This document shows positions 1-6,800 of a stretch of DNA of 9,210 nt, one piece after another. Under the pieces are notes generated by a model. It did not search any database, was not told the origin of the DNA, and saw only the letters and a list, made by a program, of their open reading frames with translations. The position numbers and the translations under genes are program-made. How positions within the stretch are numbered: position 1 is the first letter of the stretch; each line of letters opens with the position of its first letter. This stretch comes from Pseudomonadota bacterium (lineage in GTDB: Bacteria > Pseudomonadota > Alphaproteobacteria > UBA2966 > CAIVPW01): positions 1 to 9,210 of the forward strand of contig JAQBXG010000058.1 in assembly GCA_027625125.1 (NCBI GenBank), read 5' to 3'.

Positions 1-119
1 AGCAGGGCCGTCGCGGCGAGGACCAGCACGCCCGACGCCGGACGATCGGCGAAGGCGACGCGGGCGAGCGCCAGTGCAACGGCGCGTGCCAGCCCGGCGG
101 CCTGCAGTTCAGAGCGCAT
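1..119 (-). CDS. Partial hydrophobic protein, possibly urea transporter N-terminus
   Basis: An ATG at 117-119 opens a minus-strand frame with no stop to the window edge (39 codons). Its protein begins MRSELQAAGLARAVALAL and continues into a hydrophobic stretch containing FADRPASGVLVLAATALL. The pattern of an aromatic residue, a short polar stretch, then P-x-S/T-G and a hydrophobic helix recalls the first membrane segment of bacterial urea transporters (the F-x-N-N-P-x-T-G-L-L type motif). This is resemblance by eye over about 20 residues only. The ATG overlaps the end of the decarboxylase gene by 11 nt (TGA at 109-111), and a GAGGG purine run lies just before it, so it is probably the next gene of the same operon. 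It could instead be any small inner-membrane protein. The existence of a gene start is fairly well supported; the product is a guess. Confidence 0.5.
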   Translation of the reverse strand, partial: MRSELQAAGLARAVALALARVAFADRPASGVLVLAATAL

Positions 120-1491
120 GACCCTCGCGTCGCAGACGCGCGGGCACGCTGTCGAGCGCGAAGATGTCGCGCCATTCCTCGCGGCGGCGGACGACGACCG
201 GACCGTCCGGTCCGATCATCACCACCGCCGGACGCGGCTGGATGAACTGCATCGACTGGGTGAGGCAGTAGGCGCCGACATTGTGGATGACGAGCGGCGT
301 ACCGACGGCGAGCGGCGGCAGCAGCGCCTGCTCGCGCAGCACGTCGATCTGCATGCATAGCGGCCCGTAGACCGTAACCTGTCGCATCCCGTCGGCGGTG
401 TCGCTGTCGGCGCTGTCGACGGCATCGACATGGTGGTTGTACCAGTATGCCGTCGGCAGGACGTTGACGCCGGCATCGACCACGACTGCGGCACCCTGGC
501 CCGCGATCTCCTTCGTCGCCACGACGGTGCAGGCAAGCTGCATCGCGCTGTCGACGACGGCGCGGCCGGGCTCGAGGATCAGCGTCGGTGTCGGGCCGAA
601 CAGCCCGCGCGCGCGGGCGAGCGGCTTCAGGACCGCGTCGGCGAACTCGTCGAGCAGCTCGCCCGGCCGCCGGGCCATTCCCGGTGCGGCAAAGGCGGGC
701 TTCAATACGTTCGCGGAGGGAAAACCTCCGCCGAGGTCGATGACGGTCGGTGCAAGGCCGAGGCGGCGGGCGCTGCGCGCGACCTGCAGCAGGGCCCGCA
801 CGGCCCGCGTGTAGATGCCGGGGTCGACGTTGTAGGTACCGCAGTGATTATGCAGCGCCTCCAGCCACAGCCGCCGCTTGCCGACGATGAGACCCAGCGC
901 TTCCTCGGCCTCGCCATGCTCGACGCTGAAGCCGAATTTGGTCCAGTTGACCTGGTTGTCGGCGCGGAAATTGATGCGCAGACCGATCCTTGCGGTCCGC
1001 CCGACCGACCGTGCTACCGCCTCGACGGCCGCGAGCTCGTCGAATCCGTCGATGTTGACCAGCGCTCCTTCGCCGATCGCGCGCTCGAGCTCCTCCCGCG
1101 TCTTGTACGGGCCGTTGAAGACGATCTCCGGGGCCGGCACGCCCAGCGCGCGGGCAAGGCTGTACTCCATGCCCGACACGACCTCCGCCCACGCGCCCTC
1201 CCCGGCCATCACCGCGCACAGGGCGGGCAGGTAGTTGGTCTTGTAGGAATAGGCGATGCGCGTGGTCACGCCATCGCCGGTGAAGGTCTCGAGGAACTTG
1301 CCGTAGAGCGCCCGCAGCCGTTCCTCGGAGACGATGAACAGCGGCGAACCGAACCGGGCGATCAGGTCGGCGACGTCCCAGCCGCCCTCGACTTCGCCCG
1401 CCGGCAGCACGTCGACGAGGCGGTGCTTGCCCATCGGCCCGACGGCCAGCTGGCGCAGACGCGGCGCCTCGTAAGGCTTACGCGCGGGCAT
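109..1491 (-). CDS. Fold-type III PLP-dependent decarboxylase (DAP/ornithine decarboxylase superfamily)
   Basis: The 460-aa protein should decarboxylate an amino acid or aminoacyl substrate using pyridoxal phosphate in the cytoplasm. The TIM-barrel domain spans roughly residues 50-310. It has the PLP-Schiff-base lysine K84 in YSYKTNY, the cofactor-stacking histidine H216 in HNHCGTYN, the phosphate-binding loop DLGGGFP (252-258) and EPGR (307-310). The C-terminal beta domain supplies the second-subunit catalytic cysteine and aspartate, C379 and D383 in GPLCMQIDVL, and the PLP tyrosine Y408 in GAY. All core residues are present, so it should be active. Its specificity is not that of a textbook LysA: the usual HIGSQ is HCGTY and the region after GAY is CLTQSMQFIQPRP. 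The start at 1491 gives the expected domain length, overlaps the ATP-grasp stop by 14 nt and has a GGAG 9 nt upstream; a frame open further upstream is not homologous. By analogy with butirosin BtrJ/BtrK (ATP-grasp ligase plus decarboxylase), it may act on an amino acid already attached to a carrier, but that is inference. Confidence 0.9.
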   Translation of the reverse strand: MPARKPYEAPRLRQLAVGPMGKHRLVDVLPAGEVEGGWDVADLIARFGSPLFIVSEERLRALYGKFLETFTGDGVTTRIAYSYKTNYLPALCAVMAGEGAWAEVVSGMEYSLARALGVPAPEIVFNGPYKTREELERAIGEGALVNIDGFDELAAVEAVARSVGRTARIGLRINFRADNQVNWTKFGFSVEHGEAEEALGLIVGKRRLWLEALHNHCGTYNVDPGIYTRAVRALLQVARSARRLGLAPTVIDLGGGFPSANVLKPAFAAPGMARRPGELLDEFADAVLKPLARARGLFGPTPTLILEPGRAVVDSAMQLACTVVATKEIAGQGAAVVVDAGVNVLPTAYWYNHHVDAVDSADSDTADGMRQVTVYGPLCMQIDVLREQALLPPLAVGTPLVIHNVGAYCLTQSMQFIQPRPAVVMIGPDGPVVVRRREEWRDIFALDSVPARLRREGHAL

Positions 1492-3625
1492 GGCGGACCA
1501 CTCCGGTATTGGCGAAGGAGGCGATGGCAAGCGGCGCCACCGGTCGTTCCTGGCAGTTGCGGGTGAATATTCCGTCGTCGGCCGGACGCGACGACGGCAG
1601 CGGGCGACCGAGGGCTGCAAGCACGGCGAGGCGCGGCAGATTGGCCGCGAAAGCCGTCGAGAAGCCGATCCACGCCGGAAAGCGCGGATTGCATTCGAGC
1701 AAGGCAAAACGCTCGGTGAATCTGTCGCGTATGAACTCCAGCTCGAACGGACCGCACCAGCGCCGCGCCGCGAGGAAGTCGCCGACGGCGGCGACCAGTG
1801 CCGGCAGTTCGACCGCGCGCGCGCCCCAGGTCTTGCCGCGGTCGCAGACCAGCAGCTTCTTGATCGTCGTTGCCGCGACCAGCCGGTGGTCGCGGTCGCA
1901 CACGCCGGCGACGGAGAACTCGTCGCCATGGATGAAGGTCTGTACCAGGACATCGCGTTCGCCGCGCGCCACCATGCCCTGCCAGATCGCAGCTGCCTCG
2001 GCCGGCGTGCTGGCGACCGCGGTTTCCGAGCCGCGCCCCTTGAGCGCCAGGGGGAAGCCGAGCTCCGCGACGGCACGGCGCAGCGCATCGGCCTTGCCGG
2101 CACGATGCGCCGCCGGGATATAGAACGCGCCCCAGTCGTGCCGCAGTCGCGCGCTGCCGAGCGCGAGCTTGCTGACGGCGGCAAGTGCCTCGGCTGCCGG
2201 CAGCAGCGTCGCCACGCCGGCCGCCGCGAGCTTGCCGGCGACCGCGGCGTAGGCCGGCACCTCGAAATCGAGGCAGGGCAGCACGGCGTCGACCTCCGTC
2301 CTGCGCCGCAGGCCGGCGAGCCACTCGACCAGCGCATCGCCTTCGACGTCGGGCGGCACCCGGTAGCCGCCGTCGAACAGATCGTCGCGGTAAAGGCAGG
2401 CATCGTAAGGCCCGTAGCCCAGGCCATAGACCGCCGTGACCTCTGGCGACTGTCGGAGCGCCGCCGCGACACCCATGCCCGGCATCACCTGATCGAAGGA
2501 ATTGAGCCCGGTGACTGCAACGCGGATACCGTCGGCACGATGGCGCGTTGCGCGGGCGCGCGGCCGTGCGAGTCCCTTGCTGACGCCCCGTCGCGCCAGC
2601 GTTTCGACCGCCGCGCCGGGCACCACGATTTCCTCGACGTCGCGCACGAAAGCGGTGCCGGGGCGGGCGCTGCGCCGACGGCTGCGGCCCGGCTCGAGGA
2701 TCTCCCGCAGCAACAGGGCCGGCAGGTTGCAACCGGCCCAGTGCGACAGCAGAATCCAGTTCGGGAAGCGGTTGTTGATCTCGATCAGGTATAAGCGACG
2801 GGTGCGCCGCTCGCGCACGAATTCGAGTTCCAGCGGCCCCGCCCAGTTGAGCCGGCGCAGGATCGTGAGGGCCTCGCGCGCGAGGTCACGGTCGTCGATC
2901 ACGGCCCCGACGACGCCCTTGCCGCGCTGGTTCACCGCGAGCTTGCGCATCGGCACCATGCCGAGCGGCGAACCGTTCTCGCGCGCCAGCATGGCAACCA
3001 CGAACTCCTCGCCGTCGATCCATTCCTGCAGCAATACACCGCCGCCCCAGCGAGCGTTGAGCCCGACCGCGGCCTGCACCGCGGCGTCGGGACCGTCGAC
3101 GCGGCGCGCGCCGGCGACAGTTCCCTTGACCATCAGCGGGTAGCTGAAGCCGCTCGCGAAAAACGGCACGTCCCACGGGTTGGCCACATAGACCGTGCGC
3201 GGCGTGGCAATGCCGTTGGTGTGGCAGAACAGCGGCAGCGACGGCTTCGTGACCGCTTCGATCGCCGGTGCCGGCGGCAACAGCGTGCGTATGCCGGCCG
3301 CGCGCAGGCGCTGGGCAAGGCGGGCGTAGACGCGAATCTCGAGGTCGAGGCAGGGCAACAGGGCGGCGAACGGCCGCTCGCGATGCAGCTTCATGAGGCG
3401 CGCGAATACCGCTTCGTCGCCATTGGCAAGCGGCGGGACGAGCGCCAGCCGGTCGACGAGGCCCGGCGACCACGCGCCGGTTATCCAGCGGTCGTAACCG
3501 AGCGCCGTGATATGCAGGCCACCGCGCCAGCCCAGCCGCAGCGCGCGGGCGACCGGCGTCCCGGGTTCGGGATTGTCGAGGCCACCAAAACCGGAAATTA
3601 CAACGCCAAGATCAGGTTGCGGCAT
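1478..3625 (-). CDS. Tandem double ATP-grasp domain protein
   Basis: The 715-aa protein contains two complete pre-ATP-grasp plus ATP-grasp modules, residues about 5-355 and 367-700, laid out like the large subunit of carbamoyl-phosphate synthetase. Equivalent residues lie 362 apart. Module 1 has an N-terminal SGFGGLDNPEPGTPVARALR segment, nucleotide lysines K127 and K167 (MVKG), QEWIDGEEF near 200-208, and metal/ATP residues E268 and E282-I-N284-N-R-F-P-N-W. Module 2 has VTGLNSFDQVMPG, K489 and K529 (LALKG), QTFIHGDEF, FELEFI, and E644-C-N646-P-R-F-P-A-W. Both active sites look intact. ATP-grasp enzymes join a carboxylate to an amine (or similar nucleophile) through an acyl phosphate; the substrates here are unknown. 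It is too short for CarB (about 1070 aa) and lacks its oligomerisation and allosteric regions. The chosen ATG overlaps the pqqD-like stop by 14 nt; an in-frame ATG at 3745 would add 40 residues that merely shadow the pqqD-like gene. Position between PqqD-like and decarboxylase genes suggests peptide or carrier modification. Confidence 0.88.
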   Translation of the reverse strand: MPQPDLGVVISGFGGLDNPEPGTPVARALRLGWRGGLHITALGYDRWITGAWSPGLVDRLALVPPLANGDEAVFARLMKLHRERPFAALLPCLDLEIRVYARLAQRLRAAGIRTLLPPAPAIEAVTKPSLPLFCHTNGIATPRTVYVANPWDVPFFASGFSYPLMVKGTVAGARRVDGPDAAVQAAVGLNARWGGGVLLQEWIDGEEFVVAMLARENGSPLGMVPMRKLAVNQRGKGVVGAVIDDRDLAREALTILRRLNWAGPLELEFVRERRTRRLYLIEINNRFPNWILLSHWAGCNLPALLLREILEPGRSRRRSARPGTAFVRDVEEIVVPGAAVETLARRGVSKGLARPRARATRHRADGIRVAVTGLNSFDQVMPGMGVAAALRQSPEVTAVYGLGYGPYDACLYRDDLFDGGYRVPPDVEGDALVEWLAGLRRRTEVDAVLPCLDFEVPAYAAVAGKLAAAGVATLLPAAEALAAVSKLALGSARLRHDWGAFYIPAAHRAGKADALRRAVAELGFPLALKGRGSETAVASTPAEAAAIWQGMVARGERDVLVQTFIHGDEFSVAGVCDRDHRLVAATTIKKLLVCDRGKTWGARAVELPALVAAVGDFLAARRWCGPFELEFIRDRFTERFALLECNPRFPAWIGFSTAFAANLPRLAVLAALGRPLPSSRPADDGIFTRNCQERPVAPLAIASFANTGVVRHARA
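1501..1504 (-). promoter_or_regulatory. Shine-Dalgarno site of the decarboxylase gene
   Basis: GGAG (minus strand) lies 9 nt before the ATG at 1489-1491, inside the last codons of the ATP-grasp gene. It supports this start against the much longer open frame that continues upstream without family resemblance. Confidence 0.6.
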
Positions 3626-3893
3626 CGACGAGGCCCATCGCCCGCAATTGCCGCAGCAGGCCACGCGCATCCTCGCGGGCACGGCGGACCGGCACGTCGT
3701 ATTCCCGGGTGAGCGCGGCCGCCAACGCGTCGATGTCGCAGCCACGGCGGAGCGCGTCGAGCAGCGTCATCGTCGTGGCGTTGATGGCACACACGGTCGC
3801 CGTCGCCGTGTCGAGCAGCACGCCCCCCTCCCCGTCGGGATCCGCTTCCAGCCGCACGCGGGAGGCGAGGCGCCAGGTGCCCCCCGCGCTCAT
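3612..3893 (-). CDS. PqqD-family protein (RiPP recognition element fold)
   Basis: This 93-aa protein matches the small PqqD family, which has a winged-helix RiPP recognition element that binds leader peptides and delivers them to a modifying enzyme. Visible family features are the beta-hairpin segment GGVLLDTATATVCAINAT (residues about 23-40), the following helix TLLDALRRG, the D-I-D-x-L-A-x-A-L segment, the characteristic EYDV (64-67), and a closing helix with LLRQLRAMGLV. No other domain is attached. Its ATG overlaps the TPR stop as ATGA, with a GGTGAG Shine-Dalgarno 8 nt upstream, and its own stop lies 14 nt inside the ATP-grasp gene, so all three are probably co-translated. The name pqqD is not assigned because no pqqA, pqqB, pqqC or pqqE gene is present here. 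The likely partner is the ATP-grasp enzyme rather than a radical SAM protein (inference). Confidence 0.82.
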   Translation of the reverse strand: MSAGGTWRLASRVRLEADPDGEGGVLLDTATATVCAINATTMTLLDALRRGCDIDALAAALTREYDVPVRRAREDARGLLRQLRAMGLVDAAT

Positions 3894-6800
3894 CCGGGCC
3901 GCTCACCGCCGCTGACCTTGGCGTATCCCTGCAGCGCGTCGGGATAGCTTGGGGCGAGCTTGAGCGCCTCGGCGAACCGGGCGCGCGCTTCGTCCTCGCG
4001 CCCCAGCGCCTCGAGGCTATAGCCGAGCCCGGTCAGCGCGTCGATCCAGAACGGGTGCGTCTCCAGCACCTTGCGGAACGCCTGGTCGGCACCCTTGGCA
4101 TCGCCCTTGCGCAGCAGCGCCCAGGCCAGCGTCGACGAGGCGTCGTAGGCAAGCGGCCAGGTGGTGCTGGTGCCCGGAATCGGAATGTTTTCGACGATGG
4201 GCTGCAGGCGGTTGTCGCGCTCGTGGCCTTGCACCTTGCTCAGGCCGGCGATCGCGTCGTCGATGCGGTCGAGGCGGAACAGCGCGAAGGCGCGACCGCG
4301 CACCGCATTGGGATCGTCGCCGCCGGCGGCGATGTACTGGTCGAAGCGCTTGATCGCGGCCTCGTTGGCACGGGCAAAGTAGAGACCCCAGGCGAGCACG
4401 TGGTAGGCGTCGCGCACTTTGGCCGCCGGCAGGCCGAGCTTGTCGAACGCATCGTTGATTAACGTCGGCCCGAGACTGGCTGCCAGCACGGCGTGGCGCG
4501 CAGCCTCGGTCTCGTTGCCGAGCCCCTGGGCGGCGCGCGCCTGCAAATACTGGATGTCGGCCGACAACGGCCAGGCGCGCTCACCGAGATTGAGCACCGC
4601 GCGCGCTTCCCCGGACTTTTTGGCGTCGAGCAGCTTGATCGCCGGCGCCGTGTAGGAGGCGATCGTCTGGTACGGCGCCACCGTGAACGACGCCGTCAGA
4701 TGCTCGACCGCCTTGGCGTAGTCGCGCCGCTCGACGGCGACGAAGCCGAGGCCGGTCCGCGACAGGTAGGCCTGCGGATTGGCGAGCACGATGGCGTCGA
4801 ACGCCTGCGCGGCCCCGGCATGGTCGCCCTTGTAGAATTTGATCCAGCCAAGTGCATCGTCGATCAGCCAGCGCAACCGCGGCTCGACGTCACCGCGCGC
4901 CCCGGCGAGGCGCGCGGCGGCGTCGTCCCAGCGCTTTTCGCCGATCAGTCTCCAGGCCTCGTTGTAGCGGGCCATGCCGGCCTGCTTGGCCGTGACGAGG
5001 CCGCTCTGCGAGTAGAAAAACCCGGGATCGACTTTCAGTGCCGCCTCGAAGGCCTTGGCGGCGTCCTCATGGCGTTCGAGGCCGAGCAGCGCCCAGCCGC
5101 GGCAGTCCTCGGCCGCGGCGCTTTTGCGTTTCGCCGCGTCCTGGCGCCGTGCCGTGCAGGCATCGAGGGCCTTCTGGTACTCACCGCGCCAATAGGCGTC
5201 CCAGCCGTCGCGCACGATCGCCGTCTCGCGGAACTTGACGGTTCCGATGCCGCTCTGCGCCGGCGCATAGCCGGCCGCGAGTTCGAGCGACCGGCGGAAC
5301 CTCTTCTCCGCGTCGGCGTCGTGATCGCCGGCCAAAGCGACGTAGCCAAGCCCGGCATGGGCGTCGGCGTTCTCCCCCGCCTCCAGCGCCTTGAGGAAGG
5401 CCGCCTCGGCTGCCCTGGCATCGCCGACAGCCAGCGACGCCCAGCCGCGCCCGAGGCGTGCCGTGACGTCCGTACCGCCGCCGCCGAGATACTGGTCGAA
5501 GCGCTTGATCGCATCCGCGCCGCGACCGGCGTAGTAGAGCCCCCAGCCGAGCGCGAGCCATGCGTCCCGCACCTTCGCGCCCGGCAGGCCGAGCCCGTCG
5601 AATACCGCGTCGATGTAGGCCGGCGCGAGCCGCGCGGCCGCAACGGCATGGGCCACCGCCGCATCCTCGTTGCGCAATCCCTTGTAGGCGCGCGCGAGCA
5701 GCACCCGCACGTCGGCCGACAGCGGCCACACCTTCGTCGCAGCTTCGAGGATGCCGCGAGCCTCCTCGTGCCGGCCGGCCTCGACCATCTTCAGCGCCGA
5801 TTCAGTATACGCGGCGACCGGCTGGTACGGTGCTGTGGTATACGACCGGGTCAGCTCCTCGACTGCCTTGCGCCAGTCCTTCTTCGCGACGGCGACGTAG
5901 CCGAGACCCTTGCGCGACAGGTAGGCCGCCGGGGTCGCCGCCACGATGCGGTCGAAGGCGCTTTTGGCGGCGTCGTGGTTGCCGCCGTAGTAGTCGAGCC
6001 AGGCGAGGCCATCGTCGATCAACCAGACGAATTCCTGGCCGAGGCCGATGCGGGCGCGCCCGAACTTGGCCTTCGCCTCGTCGTAACGGCCGAGCAGTAC
6101 GAGGCTCCAGGCCTCGTCGTAGGTCACAAGGCCAGCGCGCTTGGCGGCGATGCGGCCGCTTTCGGAATAGAAGAAGGCGGGGTCGATGGCGAGAGCCGCG
6201 GCAAATGCCTTCTCGGACTCCTCCGGCCTGCCGAGCGCGAGCAGCGACCAGCCGCGGCAGTCCTCCGCCGCCGGATTGCGCGCGCTTCTGGCCGCGTCGC
6301 GCTTGGCTTCGCAGGCTGCCAGCGCGTCGGTATAGGCGCCACGATAATATTTGTCCCAGCCGTCCTTGACGAAGGCAGTGAGGCGGAACTTGAGCGCCGC
6401 GATGCCCTCACCCGCCGAGAGGTGGCCCGCGACGAGGCCGAGCGCCTTGCGGAACGACGATTCGGCCGCCGCCGGATCGTTCTGGCCGAGGCGGGCCCAG
6501 CCCCTGCCGGCGAGCGCATCGGCATCTTCCCTGGTGGCGAGCGCCTTGCCGAACGCGGCCTCGGCCGCCTTGGCATCGCCCATGGCGAGTTCGGTCCAGC
6601 CGAGGCCGAGCTCGCCGCTCCGGTCGGTGCCGCCGGCGGCGAGATACTGGCGGAAGCGGTTGCGCGCCGCATCAGACAAGCCCGCGTAATAGAGCCCCCA
6701 GCCGAGGGACAGGTAGGCATTGCGCGCGAGGCCGGCCGAGAGGCCGAGTTTGTCGAAGACGGGCTCGATATAGGCGGGAGCGAGCGCCGCCGCCGCGACT

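Noticed and set aside
109..1491. Calling the decarboxylase lysA
   Set aside because: The superfamily is right, but substrate-lining motifs differ from LysA and the operon context is not lysine biosynthesis.
430..1566. 378-codon plus-strand open frame opposite the decarboxylase
   Set aside because: It is antisense to a gene with complete catalytic motifs, compositionally skewed toward R, D and G, and has no domain or convincing ribosome-binding site.
1492..2472. N-terminal extension of the decarboxylase frame up to 2472
   Set aside because: The added 327 codons translate to arginine/serine-rich sequence with no family resemblance and lie fully inside the ATP-grasp gene. The true start at 1491 has a GGAG and the expected protein length.
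1478..3625. Calling the double ATP-grasp gene carB
   Set aside because: The layout is similar, but the protein is about 350 residues too short and lacks the oligomerisation and allosteric regions. Its neighbours are not pyrimidine or arginine genes.
3626..3745. 40-residue N-terminal extension of the ATP-grasp protein
   Set aside because: It overlaps the PqqD-like gene in another frame and has no ATP-grasp family features. The pre-ATP-grasp strand begins directly after the ATG at 3625.
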